Below, one piece after another: positions 22,647-30,900 of a DNA stretch of 36,728 nt (positions are counted from its first letter, which is position 1; each line of letters starts with the position of its first letter). The translations under genes and the position numbers were made by a program. The DNA is from UBA1494_A sp963973975 (GTDB lineage Bacteria > Bacteroidota > Bacteroidia > Flavobacteriales_E > Vicingaceae). The stretch is taken from assembly GCA_963973975.1 (NCBI GenBank), contig CAXBCF010000027.1, positions 1-36,728 on the forward strand, given 5' to 3'. A model generated the notes under the pieces. The model was not told the origin of the DNA, did not search any database, and saw nothing but the letters and a program-made list of their open reading frames with translations.

Positions 22647-25085
22647 ATGAGTTCATTTAAATTTGACCAAGTTATTTTACAAGGAGGAATTGACGAAGAA
22701 ACGGAGTTTATTCCATTAATGACAACCGAAGACGAGGAGGAGATGAATCAGGAACAAACACCTGAAGAGCTTTCCATTTTACCATTAAGAAACACCGTTT
22801 TATTTCCCGGAGTTGTGATTCCAATTACCGTTGGTCGCGACAAATCCATAAAATTGGTTCAAGATGCCAATAAGGGAGACAAAACCATTGGAGTGATTTC
22901 TCAGATGGACAACAGCATTGAAGAACCCAATCGAGAGCATCTGTACGATGTGGGCACCATTGCCAAAATCTTGAAAATTTTTCGCATGCCCGATGGAAAT
23001 ACAACGGTCATCATTCAAGGAAAAAAGCGTTTTAAATTATTGGAATTAACTGAATTTGATCCTTACTTAAAGGCTAGAATTGAATCCTATGATGTAAGCA
23101 AAATTCCAAACGACAATAAGTTTAAGGCATTGGTGAGTTCCATTAAGGACATGGCTTTAAAAATTATCGATCATTCTCCTAACATTCCTTCTGAGGCTTC
23201 TTTTGCAATTAAAAACATTGATAGCAGTTCATTCCTAATCAATTTTATTGCTTCCAATATGAATGCGGAAGTGAATCAAAAACAGGCTATTTTAGAGGAG
23301 AAGTCTTCGAGAAAAAGAGCGCAAATGCTGTTGCAATATGTCAACAAAGAGTTGCACATGTTGGAGTTGAAAAACGACATTCAATCCAAAGTAAAAACGG
23401 ATATTGATAAGCAGCAAAAAGAATATTTTTTGAATCAGCAAATGAAAATGATTCAAGAAGAGTTGGGAGGAAATCCTCAAGATCAAGAAATTGAGGAATT
23501 TACTAAGCGAAGTAAGACTAAAAAGTGGAGCAAAACTATCAAAGAGCGTTTCGAAAAAGAATTGTCCAAATTGCAGCGCATGCACCCTGCTTCGGCAGAG
23601 TATTCTGTTCAAATCAATTATGTTGAAACCTTATTGGATTTACCTTGGAAAGAATACTCGAAGGATAAATTTGATTTGAAGTTTGCGCAAAAGATTTTAG
23701 ACCGCGATCATTTCGGATTGACAGAAGTGAAAGACAGAATTATTGAGCACTTAGCTGTTTTGAAATTGAAAGGAAACATGAAGTCGCCGATTTTGTGTTT
23801 GTATGGACCTCCTGGAGTTGGTAAAACTTCCTTGGGAAAATCGGTTGCTGAGGCAATTGGAAGAAAATATGTTCGAATGTCTTTAGGTGGATTGCGCGAT
23901 GAAGCCGAAATTCGCGGTCACCGAAAAACTTACATTGGTGCAATGCCAGGGAGGATTTTGCAGAACTTGAAGAAGGCAAAAACCTCCAATCCTGTTTTTG
24001 TATTGGATGAAATCGATAAAGTAGGAAACAGTTATCAAGGAGATCCATCTTCGGCTTTGTTAGAAGTCTTAGATCCTGAGCAAAACGAGCATTTCAACGA
24101 CAATTTTGTAGAGTTGGATTACGACCTTTCTAAAATCTTATTTATAGCCACAGCCAATAATTTGAGCACGATTCAACCTGCTTTACGCGATCGAATGGAG
24201 ATTATTGAAATCAATGGTTATACCTTAGAGGAAAAGGTTCAAATTGCTAAAAAACATTTAATTCCTAAATTATTAAAAGATAATGGATTGAATTCAAAAC
24301 AAGTTCAAGTTTCAACGGAAGTAATTGAAAAGATTTGTGATGAATACACCAGAGAGTCAGGAGTTCGGAATTTAGAAAAGAAATTGGGGAAAGTCTTGCG
24401 GTTTGCTGCCAAATCCATTGCCATGGAAGAGGAGTATGAAACTGCAATTACTTTAGAAAAGGTTTACGACATTCTAGGACCTGGACATTCTAAAGATAAA
24501 TACCAAGGCAATGATGTTGCCGGAGTTGTAACCGGTTTAGCATGGACACAAGTTGGTGGCGACATTCTTTTTGTTGAAGTGAGTTTGAGCAAAGGAAAAG
24601 GGAAATTTACACTCACCGGAAATTTGGGCGATGTAATGAAAGAATCAGCAGCCATTGCTTTGGAATACGTTCGCGCGCATTCTGATAATTTCGGCATCGA
24701 CATCAATAATTTTGAAAAGTGGAATGTTCACATTCACGTGCCTGAAGGAGCTACTCCAAAAGATGGTCCTTCAGCGGGAATTACCATGTTAACGGCAATA
24801 GTTTCGGCATTTACTCAACGAAAAGTGAAACCAAACTTGGCCATGACAGGAGAAATTACCTTGCGTGGAAGAGTATTGCCAGTTGGTGGAATAAAAGAGA
24901 AAATTTTAGCTGCAAAGCGCGCTGATATTAAAGAGATCATTCTTTCTGTCGACAATGAAAAAGACATCAAACAAATCGATGCCAAGTATTTGAAAGGCTT
25001 AAAGTTTACTTATGTCAAGGAGATGAAAGAAGTGATTGAACATTCCCTTTTGAAAAACAAGGTGGAAAATTCGATAGATATTTAA
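22647..25085 (+). CDS. lon: ATP-dependent Lon protease
   Basis: This 812-aa cytoplasmic protease degrades misfolded and regulatory proteins. The N-terminal substrate-binding domain (about 40-240) starts with LSILPLRNTVLFPGVVIPIT. A coiled-coil region follows, then the AAA+ ATPase, with Walker A GPPGVGKTS near residue 387 and Walker B VFVLDEIDK near 450. The C-terminal serine protease domain carries the Ser-Lys dyad: Ser709 in PKDGPSAG and Lys752 in GGIKEKILAAKRA. All catalytic residues are present and length is typical (780-830 aa). The first 40 residues are an acidic extension (EDEEEMNQEQTPEE), common in this phylum. A strong terminator follows the gene, so it is its own unit. No heat-shock promoter motif is obvious. 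Confidence 0.98.
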   Translation: MSSFKFDQVILQGGIDEETEFIPLMTTEDEEEMNQEQTPEELSILPLRNTVLFPGVVIPITVGRDKSIKLVQDANKGDKTIGVISQMDNSIEEPNREHLYDVGTIAKILKIFRMPDGNTTVIIQGKKRFKLLELTEFDPYLKARIESYDVSKIPNDNKFKALVSSIKDMALKIIDHSPNIPSEASFAIKNIDSSSFLINFIASNMNAEVNQKQAILEEKSSRKRAQMLLQYVNKELHMLELKNDIQSKVKTDIDKQQKEYFLNQQMKMIQEELGGNPQDQEIEEFTKRSKTKKWSKTIKERFEKELSKLQRMHPASAEYSVQINYVETLLDLPWKEYSKDKFDLKFAQKILDRDHFGLTEVKDRIIEHLAVLKLKGNMKSPILCLYGPPGVGKTSLGKSVAEAIGRKYVRMSLGGLRDEAEIRGHRKTYIGAMPGRILQNLKKAKTSNPVFVLDEIDKVGNSYQGDPSSALLEVLDPEQNEHFNDNFVELDYDLSKILFIATANNLSTIQPALRDRMEIIEINGYTLEEKVQIAKKHLIPKLLKDNGLNSKQVQVSTEVIEKICDEYTRESGVRNLEKKLGKVLRFAAKSIAMEEEYETAITLEKVYDILGPGHSKDKYQGNDVAGVVTGLAWTQVGGDILFVEVSLSKGKGKFTLTGNLGDVMKESAAIALEYVRAHSDNFGIDINNFEKWNVHIHVPEGATPKDGPSAGITMLTAIVSAFTQRKVKPNLAMTGEITLRGRVLPVGGIKEKILAAKRADIKEIILSVDNEKDIKQIDAKYLKGLKFTYVKEMKEVIEHSLLKNKVENSIDI

Positions 25086-25111
25086 ATTACAATCGGTATA
25101 AGTACAAACAA

Positions 25112-25146
25112 AAAATGCCCCCGAACAATCGGAGGCATTTTTTTTT
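25112..25146. terminator. Bidirectional intrinsic terminator between lon and ssb
   Basis: AAAATGCCCCCGA pairs with TCGGAGGCATTTT with one mismatch (C opposite A) around a short loop. It is followed by a T run on the plus strand and preceded by an A run that gives a T run on the minus strand. It lies between the convergent lon (ends 25085) and ssb (ends 25161) genes and can serve both. Confidence 0.9.
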
Positions 25147-25160
25147 AGAATCAATTTGAT

Positions 25161-25499
25161 TTAGCTTTTGGAGCCGAGCATCAACAATTCATTCACAACA
25201 ATTTCAGTGATGTATTTAGTTTCACCTTTGTCGTTTTCATAGGAGCGGTTGTTTAACTTGCCTTCAATGGCGACTTCGCTTCCTTTTTTTAGGAATTTCT
25301 CTGCAATCTCAGCTGTTTTTCCCCAAGCAACCAATTGGTGCCATGTGGTGTCTGTGATTTTTTCTCCTTTTTGGTTGGTGTATTTCTCAGAGGTAGCGAT
25401 AGACATACGGGCAACCGTTTTTCCATTTTCTAAGTTTTTTACTTCTGGGTTAGCACCTAAGTTTCCAATTAATTGAACACTGTTTCTTAAATTTTTCAT
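25161..25499 (-). CDS. ssb: Single-stranded DNA-binding protein, short form
   Basis: This 112-aa protein is one complete OB fold of the SSB family. It reads SVQLIGNLGANPEVKNLENG near the N-terminus, then VARMSIATSEKY, the DTTWHQLVAWGKTAEIAE core and GSEVAIEGKL. It ends VVNELLMLGSKS directly after the fold. The flexible linker and acidic DDDIPF-type tail that recruit repair and replication partners in the main cellular SSB are absent. It may be an accessory SSB, such as one used in recombination or natural transformation, with the housekeeping copy elsewhere. The start codon follows a 26-base AT-rich stretch. CATCTTTGC, a promoter-like box, lies about 70 bases upstream on the minus strand. Confidence 0.93.
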   Translation of the reverse strand: MKNLRNSVQLIGNLGANPEVKNLENGKTVARMSIATSEKYTNQKGEKITDTTWHQLVAWGKTAEIAEKFLKKGSEVAIEGKLNNRSYENDKGETKYITEIVVNELLMLGSKS

Positions 25500-25840
25500 G
25501 ATAAATGAGTTTAAAGTTTAAATTAAAATTTTTGGTTTGTCGTTGAATTCAATTGACGGTGCAAAGATGGGAGGGAGGAAAAGCCCGATTCGGCAAAAAA
25601 ACGCTTAGTTCCGATTAAAATACGTTTTTAAACGGTTTTAGACGAATATAGTATTTTAAATCAACTACTTGTTTGATTTTTATAGGTTTCCAAATTTTAA
25701 CAATAAGTTCCATAATATTTGCAAATCATGAATTAGTAAAGTGAGAAAAAGAATTATTTTGCCAAATAGAGGTAAAGTTTTAGTAAAGCCGAAAAGCTTT
25801 CATCTTTGCATAAAATTCTACTTTCAATAAAGTATAAACC
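25500..25840. other. Intergenic region upstream of ssb and beyond the katG terminator
   Basis: No coding frame of substance is visible. Two CATCTTTGC boxes are present, each one base off the -7 form TAnnTTTG. One is on the minus strand near 25559-25567, facing ssb. The other is on the plus strand near 25800-25808, facing the katG terminator about 35 bases on. AAAGC-CGAAAA-GCTTT (25785-25800) is a small hairpin just before the second box. A short untranslated RNA ending at 25869 is possible but unproven. Confidence 0.4.
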
Positions 25841-25869
25841 AAAAAAGTCGGTCCATGACCGACTTTTTT
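25841..25869 (-). terminator. Intrinsic terminator of katG (symmetrical)
   Basis: AAAAAAGTCGGTC pairs perfectly with GACCGACTTTTTT around a three-base loop. It sits 22 bases beyond the katG stop on the minus strand. The T run on both strands would let it stop transcription from either side. Confidence 0.9.
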
Positions 25870-25890
25870 AGTTAAATAAAAGTTTAAAAA

Positions 25891-28146
25891 TTATTTCAAA
25901 TCAAATCGATCGAGGTTCATGACTTTTGTCCATGCTGCTAAAAAGTCATTCACAAATTTTTCTTTAGAATCATTTGCGGCATAAACTTCTGCCAAAGCTC
26001 TTAACTCAGAATTTGAGCCGAAAATTAAGTCAGCTCGAGTTGCTGTCCATTTCAATTCACCTGTTTTACGATCCATTCCTTGAAAGACTTCTTTGGTATC
26101 ATCGATTGCTTTCCATTCTGTTCCCATGTCTAGCAGTTTGACAAAAAAATCATTGCTCAAGCTTCCGGGATTACTCGTTAATACTCCGTGATTCGATTGA
26201 TTGTAATTGGCTCCCAATGCACGCATACCACCAATTAAAACTGTCATTTCAGGTGCATTTAAAGTGAGAAGCTGTGCTTTATCAACCATCAATGCTTCAG
26301 TTGAAATGGTGTACTGAGTTTTTGAATAGTTGCGGAAACCATCAGCCATTGGCTCCAATACTTCCATGGATTCAAGATCAGTCTGAGCTTGTGTAGCATC
26401 TGTTCTTCCGGGAGTAAAAGGAACGCTTATATCATATCCTGCATTTTTTGCTGCTTTTTCAACTGCTACGGAACCACCCAAGACAATTAAATCTGCCATC
26501 GACACTTTTTTACCTTTCGCTTTTGAATTAAAATCTTGCTGAATTTTTTCATAAACAGCTAAAATTTTAACTAATTGCTCAGGATTGTTTGCTTCCCAAT
26601 TTTTTTGAGGTTCTAAGCGTATTCTTGCACCATTTGCTCCTCCTTTTAAGTCAGAACCTCTAAAAGTGGATGCTGATGCCCAAGCAGTGCTTACCAATTC
26701 ACTTATGCTTAACTCAGAACTCAAGATGGCTTTTTTCAAATTTACAATGTCTTTTGAGTCGATGGTTTTATAATCAGCTGTTGGGATAGGATCCTGCCAA
26801 ATAAAATCTTCTTCAGGTACTTCAGGGCCTAAATACAATGCTTTTGGTCCCATGTCGCGGTGTGTTAACTTAAACCAAGCTCTAGCAAATGCTTTTTCAA
26901 ACTCTTTTGGATTTTCTAGAAACCTTCTTGAAATTACATCATAAGCTGAATCGTAGCGCAATGATAAATCAGTGGTTAGCATGGTTGGTCTATGAGCTTT
27001 GATTGTATCAAATGCATCTGGAACCATTACTTTTGAGTCAACAGCAACCCATTGGTGTGCTCCAGCCGGACTTTTAGTCAATTCCCACTCAGTAGCATAT
27101 AAACTCTTAAAAAATCCATGGCTCCATTCAGTTGGTGTGGTAGTCCAAATCACTTCTAATCCAGAAGTGATAGCATCTTCACCTTTACCGGATTTATAGT
27201 TACTTTTCCATCCAAAACCTTGCTCTTCGATAGAGGCAGACTCGGGTTCTGGACCAACATTGGAGGCATTACCTGCGCCATGTGTTTTTCCAAAAGTATG
27301 GCCACCAGCAATTAATGCCACAGTTTCTTCATCATTCATTCCCATTCTTCCAAAAGTTTCTCGGATATCTATGGCTGCTGCAACTGGATCGGGATTTCCA
27401 TTTGGACCTTCAGGGTTAACGTAGATTAATCCCATTTGTACTGCTGCCAATGGTTTTTCCAAATTCCTGTCTCCAGAATAGCGATTGTCTTCCAACCATT
27501 TTGTTTCTGATCCCCAATAGACATTGCTTTCAGGTTCCCAAACATCTTCTCTTCCTCCACCAAAACCAATGGTTTCGAATCCCATCGACTCTAAAGCAAC
27601 GTTGCCCGTCAGGATCATTAAATCAGCCCAAGATATTTTGTTGCCATATTTTTGTTTGATTGGCCATAGCAATCTTCTGGCTTTATCTAAATTGGCATTA
27701 TCGGGCCAGCTGTTTAAGGGGGCAAATCTTTGCTGACCATCTCTTGAACCACCTCTTCCGTCTCCAGTTCGATAAGTTCCAGCACTGTGCCAAGCCATGC
27801 GAATAAATAAAGGGCCGTAGTTGCCATAGTCAGCAGGCCACCATTCCTCAGACTGAGTCATCAATTCACGCAAGTCTTTTTTAAGGGCTTCATAATCTAA
27901 ACTTTTGAATGCTTCTTCGTAATTAAAATCTTCTCCCATCGGGTTCGAAAGTTCAGAGTGCTGTCGCAATACACTTAAATCAAGTTGATTGGGCCACCAG
28001 TCTTTGTTAGTGTTTCCACTTTCGTTAACGGTGCTAGTTTTAGAATCTTTTTCAGCTGCATCATGCATAAACGGACATTTTGCCGCGTCTTGAGCGCTGA
28101 GAGAAAACGTAAATACTAAACCTGCAATTGCTACTATTCTTTTCAT
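25891..28146 (-). CDS. katG: Catalase-peroxidase, predicted exported
   Basis: This 751-aa heme enzyme breaks down hydrogen peroxide by catalase and peroxidase reactions. Expected residues are present: distal Arg116, Trp119 and His120 in FIRMAWHSAGTYR; Tyr242 in GLIYVNPEGPNG and Met268 in ETFGRMGMND, which with Trp119 form the crosslinked triad; and proximal His283 in GGHTFGKTHG. Both the active N-terminal half and the inactive C-terminal half are complete. The first 19 residues (MKRIVAIAGLVFTFSLSAQ) form a signal peptide followed by the usual CPFMH start, so the enzyme probably acts in the periplasm. Most KatG proteins are cytoplasmic. It is divergent from oxyR, with a predicted OxyR site and a -7 box between them, and has its own terminator. 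Confidence 0.97.
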   Translation of the reverse strand: MKRIVAIAGLVFTFSLSAQDAAKCPFMHDAAEKDSKTSTVNESGNTNKDWWPNQLDLSVLRQHSELSNPMGEDFNYEEAFKSLDYEALKKDLRELMTQSEEWWPADYGNYGPLFIRMAWHSAGTYRTGDGRGGSRDGQQRFAPLNSWPDNANLDKARRLLWPIKQKYGNKISWADLMILTGNVALESMGFETIGFGGGREDVWEPESNVYWGSETKWLEDNRYSGDRNLEKPLAAVQMGLIYVNPEGPNGNPDPVAAAIDIRETFGRMGMNDEETVALIAGGHTFGKTHGAGNASNVGPEPESASIEEQGFGWKSNYKSGKGEDAITSGLEVIWTTTPTEWSHGFFKSLYATEWELTKSPAGAHQWVAVDSKVMVPDAFDTIKAHRPTMLTTDLSLRYDSAYDVISRRFLENPKEFEKAFARAWFKLTHRDMGPKALYLGPEVPEEDFIWQDPIPTADYKTIDSKDIVNLKKAILSSELSISELVSTAWASASTFRGSDLKGGANGARIRLEPQKNWEANNPEQLVKILAVYEKIQQDFNSKAKGKKVSMADLIVLGGSVAVEKAAKNAGYDISVPFTPGRTDATQAQTDLESMEVLEPMADGFRNYSKTQYTISTEALMVDKAQLLTLNAPEMTVLIGGMRALGANYNQSNHGVLTSNPGSLSNDFFVKLLDMGTEWKAIDDTKEVFQGMDRKTGELKWTATRADLIFGSNSELRALAEVYAANDSKEKFVNDFLAAWTKVMNLDRFDLK

Positions 28147-28186
28147 GTTTTATTGTTTTTTTGAGTCAAAATCAGTTTTGATTTGT

Positions 28187-28224
28187 CAAATTTACTGCTT
28201 TACTTTGTTCTATAAAAACGATAG
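28187..28224 (-). promoter_or_regulatory. katG promoter with candidate OxyR site
   Basis: On the minus strand TAAATTTG (28194 to 28187) fits the -7 box and lies 40 bases before the katG ATG. No TTG box is found at the expected distance upstream. Instead CTAT-N7-ATAG (28210-28224) lies there, which is the central element of the OxyR consensus (ATAG-N7-CTAT-N7-ATAG-N7-CTAT). The outer elements match poorly. The position fits an activator that replaces the missing -33 contact, and the same site could autoregulate oxyR. Confidence 0.5.
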
Positions 28225-28250
28225 TTTAGATATTAATATTGATAAAATAG

Positions 28251-29186
28251 ATGAATATTCAACAATTTCAATACATACTCGCTGTAGCCGATAAAAAGCA
28301 TTTTGAAAAAGCAGCAGATAAGTGTTTTATATCTCAATCAACTTTGAGTACTATGATCTCGAAATTTGAAGATGAGATTGGAATCATGATTTTTGATCGT
28401 AAGAAAAAACCAGTTGAGCTCACGGCAGAAGGAGAAATTATTGTTGAACAATTAAAAGTGATTGATAAAGACATTGCTCATTTAAAAGAAACGGTAAAAG
28501 AAATAAAAGGAGAGGTAAAAGGGCGTTTAAGTATTTCTGTGATTCCAACCATCGCACCATTTTTATTGCCCTTATTTCTACAAAGTTTTGCTACAAAATT
28601 TCCAAACTTAAACATTGAAGTTCGAGAGCAAACCACTGACGAGATAATTAGGCAATTAAAGTCAAGGGATTTAGATATTGGCATTCTTTCAATTCCTGTT
28701 CAAGAAAAAGACTTGTTGGAAGTGAAATTGTACGACGAGCCATTTGTATTCTATGATGCTGGGAGTTCCCCGAACGAAAAAGTAACTATTAACGAAATTG
28801 ATAAGAGCTCTTTGTGTCTTTTAGAAGAAGGGCATTGTATGCGGAACCAAGTAATTGAACTTTGCGATATGCATAAAAAGCAAAGTAACACCAAACTCAA
28901 TTTCGATTACAAAGCAGGTTCTATTGATAGTTTGTTGCGTTTTGTAAAAGCGAATAAAGCAGCTACACTTTTGCCTTATTTGGCAGCAATTGAGTTACCG
29001 GAATATGAAAGCAAGGCTTTAAGTTTTTTTTCAGACCCTGTTCCTTACCGAACTGTTGGAATTGCTGTGCACAGACATTTTGTGAAAAATAAAGTACTTG
29101 AAATGTTGAAAAATGAAATATTGGAAAAGGTCATTCCAGTTTTTCAAGAATTAGACATTGAAGGAAATAGGTTGTCGCCAATATGA
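28251..29186 (+). CDS. oxyR: OxyR-type LysR regulator of peroxide response
   Basis: This 311-aa LysR-family regulator has an N-terminal winged helix (MNIQQFQYILAVADKKHFEK, then CFISQSTLSTMISKFEDEIG at 25-44), a linker helix (60-90) and a periplasmic-binding-like sensor domain. Two cysteines in LCLLEEGHCMRNQVIELC, Cys196 and Cys205, are nine residues apart like the redox pair Cys199 and Cys208 of E. coli OxyR, and sit in the same GHC context. It is therefore a true peroxide sensor, not just a LysR relative. It is transcribed away from katG across a 104-bp region with a candidate OxyR site, and is expected to activate katG on oxidation. It ends four bases from the convergent FemAB-like gene. 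Confidence 0.94.
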   Translation: MNIQQFQYILAVADKKHFEKAADKCFISQSTLSTMISKFEDEIGIMIFDRKKKPVELTAEGEIIVEQLKVIDKDIAHLKETVKEIKGEVKGRLSISVIPTIAPFLLPLFLQSFATKFPNLNIEVREQTTDEIIRQLKSRDLDIGILSIPVQEKDLLEVKLYDEPFVFYDAGSSPNEKVTINEIDKSSLCLLEEGHCMRNQVIELCDMHKKQSNTKLNFDYKAGSIDSLLRFVKANKAATLLPYLAAIELPEYESKALSFFSDPVPYRTVGIAVHRHFVKNKVLEMLKNEILEKVIPVFQELDIEGNRLSPI

Positions 29187-29190
29187 TAAA

Positions 29191-30141
29191 TCAACCTTTC
29201 AACTTCTTAGCCAGAGAAAAGGATGTAGAAGCTTTTTTACTAATTCTAGAATAGGACTGAAGTTCACCTCCAAAACCCCTCAAATATCGTTCAATTGCAG
29301 GAATAGTGCTGCCTTCAAAATTAAATTTCACTTTTCCAATTTCCATCGAAAACTGAATGGCATGCCAGAGCAAGAGGCTCATTGCTCCGCTGTTTTTGTG
29401 TTTTGTACTAGCTCCGCCAATTAAATAGTAAGCCGTTTGATGGTCCCAAATACAAAGTATGCTCGCATAAATTTCATTGTTTGCATCGACTGCTTTCCAG
29501 CTTTTTCCGCACTTGTGTTTTAATACATAGGCCATTATTCGCTCAAAATACTCCTTTGGTACTCCGCTGTTTTTTTCGCCTTGAGATTGAAAACTTTCAG
29601 AGAGTAGATTTTCCAAGAGACTAAAGTCGTTATTTTCTGAAATACTTAAACTTTTATCAGCTTTTCTGATTTCTCTTCTACAATTTTCTCTAAAGCCGCT
29701 CCAAATAGTTTCCTTTATTTGGTTGAGGTCAAGCAGGTAGGTATAACGCTGTTGCACTTCAAAGCCTTTCCAAATAAAGGCGAGCGCGTTTTTAAAGTTC
29801 AAGTGAAAATGTTGATTCAATTCTGCAAATTCGGGCAACTGAGCTATTAACTCTTGGTTCATTTTATGCTCAAAACTAATTTTTGAATCGTTTTTTTGCC
29901 CTTCTGGGTAAAGGTAAATCGGTCCGCCATAAGGAGTAAAATAAGCGTTTGAAATTAGTTTCCAAGGACCTTTCTTTCGGATAAAATAAGGCCAAATCGC
30001 CAATACTTGCTTTCCATTTGCCACCACTGCAACATCCCAATGCTCCTGAATAACTTCATTCCACCAATCATAGCTCATGCAAAATGGCAGTAAATTAGGC
30101 TGTTGCCGAGAGAATTCTTCAAATAAGGCTTTCGTTTTCAA
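29191..30141 (-). CDS. FemAB/GNAT-like acyltransferase-fold protein
   Basis: This 316-aa protein resembles the GNAT-fold group that includes FemAB/FemX-like and BioF2-like acetyltransferases. It has a variable N-terminal half (WDVAVVANGKQVLAIWPYFI near 35) and a C-terminal GNAT-like half (about 150-300). The latter contains WSGFRENCRREIRKADKS near 149, YYLIGGASTKHKNSGAMSLL near 243 and FNFEGSTIPAIERYLRGFGG near 277. The last motif (F-x-G-S-x-x-x-x-x-x-x-x-x-x-F-G) is typical of this group. Relatives transfer amino acids or acyl groups to peptidoglycan precursors, lipids or sugars. The substrate here is unknown. It is convergent with oxyR and divergent from the DUF4293 gene, so it is monocistronic. 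Confidence 0.8.
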   Translation of the reverse strand: MKTKALFEEFSRQQPNLLPFCMSYDWWNEVIQEHWDVAVVANGKQVLAIWPYFIRKKGPWKLISNAYFTPYGGPIYLYPEGQKNDSKISFEHKMNQELIAQLPEFAELNQHFHLNFKNALAFIWKGFEVQQRYTYLLDLNQIKETIWSGFRENCRREIRKADKSLSISENNDFSLLENLLSESFQSQGEKNSGVPKEYFERIMAYVLKHKCGKSWKAVDANNEIYASILCIWDHQTAYYLIGGASTKHKNSGAMSLLLWHAIQFSMEIGKVKFNFEGSTIPAIERYLRGFGGELQSYSRISKKASTSFSLAKKLKG

Positions 30142-30206
30142 TAAACTTGATTTAAGTGATGCAAAATAATAATTCTTTGTTTCTTTGTGGTCTAAATTAA
30201 AAGACT

Positions 30207-30674
30207 ATGTGGCAGCGCATTCAAACCGTTTTTTTATTAATCGCTTCAGCGATCAATTTATTGTTATTGGGGCTAAATATGGCTGAAATTGAAGTGGGCA
30301 CTCAAGTCTATTTCTTCGATCTATTTTCATTGAAAAACCCTGAAACCAATGAAGTGCTGCATGAGACTTATTTCATTTTCCCATTGCTTTTGCTTTCTGT
30401 TTTACTGAGTTTAATCATTATCACACTTTACAAAAAAAGACAGCTACAAATTAAGTTAGCACAGTTGAATTTGTTTTTACAACTAGCTTTTATCGCAACA
30501 TTGTTTTTCATAATTGATGATGCAGTGTCTGCCATTCAGTGGGATGGAGAAGCGGTTACGCTTTACGGAATTGGAACGTATTTAAGTCTTTTACCATTGG
30601 TATTTATCTACTTGGCTGTTCGTTACATCAAAAAAGACGAAGCGATGATTCGCGCTGCTGATAGAATTCGATAG
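30207..30674 (+). CDS. DUF4293 family membrane protein
   Basis: This 155-aa inner-membrane protein begins MWQRIQTVFLLIASAINLLL, the signature start of the Bacteroidota DUF4293 family. Four membrane helices are predicted (about 6-24, 52-72, 84-101 and 117-140), with a short loop between the first two facing outward. The C-terminus ends in charged residues, KKDEAMIRAADRIR, with the family's typical DEALVRSADRIR-like close. No biochemical role is established for the family that I can name. It is monocistronic and is followed by a purine-rich inverted repeat. Confidence 0.9.
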   Translation: MWQRIQTVFLLIASAINLLLLGLNMAEIEVGTQVYFFDLFSLKNPETNEVLHETYFIFPLLLLSVLLSLIIITLYKKRQLQIKLAQLNLFLQLAFIATLFFIIDDAVSAIQWDGEAVTLYGIGTYLSLLPLVFIYLAVRYIKKDEAMIRAADRIR

Positions 30675-30715
30675 AACCGAATTGTGAATTAAAAATTAAT
30701 AATACAAGAAAAAGA

Positions 30716-30816
30716 ATAGAGAACAAAGAGAAGAGAAACAGTGATTAGAAAAACTTGAAAGGTGAAAGTTGAAACTTTAAACATCTCTTTTCTTTGTTCT
30801 TTTCTCTTTGTTCTAT
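30716..30816. repeat. Long purine/pyrimidine inverted repeat between convergent genes
   Basis: GAACAAAGAGAAGAGAA (30720-30736) pairs with TTCTTTTCTCTTTGTTC (30796-30812) with one mismatch, and pairing can extend a few bases outward. Inside lies a second hairpin, AAAGTT-GA-AACTTT (30764-30777). The left arm is nearly all purine. It sits between the convergent DUF4293 and phosphoesterase genes and lacks a T run, so it looks more like an interspersed repeat than a plain terminator. Confidence 0.65.
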
Positions 30817-30900
30817 AAGGTCTAAAGGCTACTTTCCTTTCTTACAGCATGCAAGTGCGTTCAATGTTTTTTGTTTACTCAGTGCTGTAAACAAGTTGCT

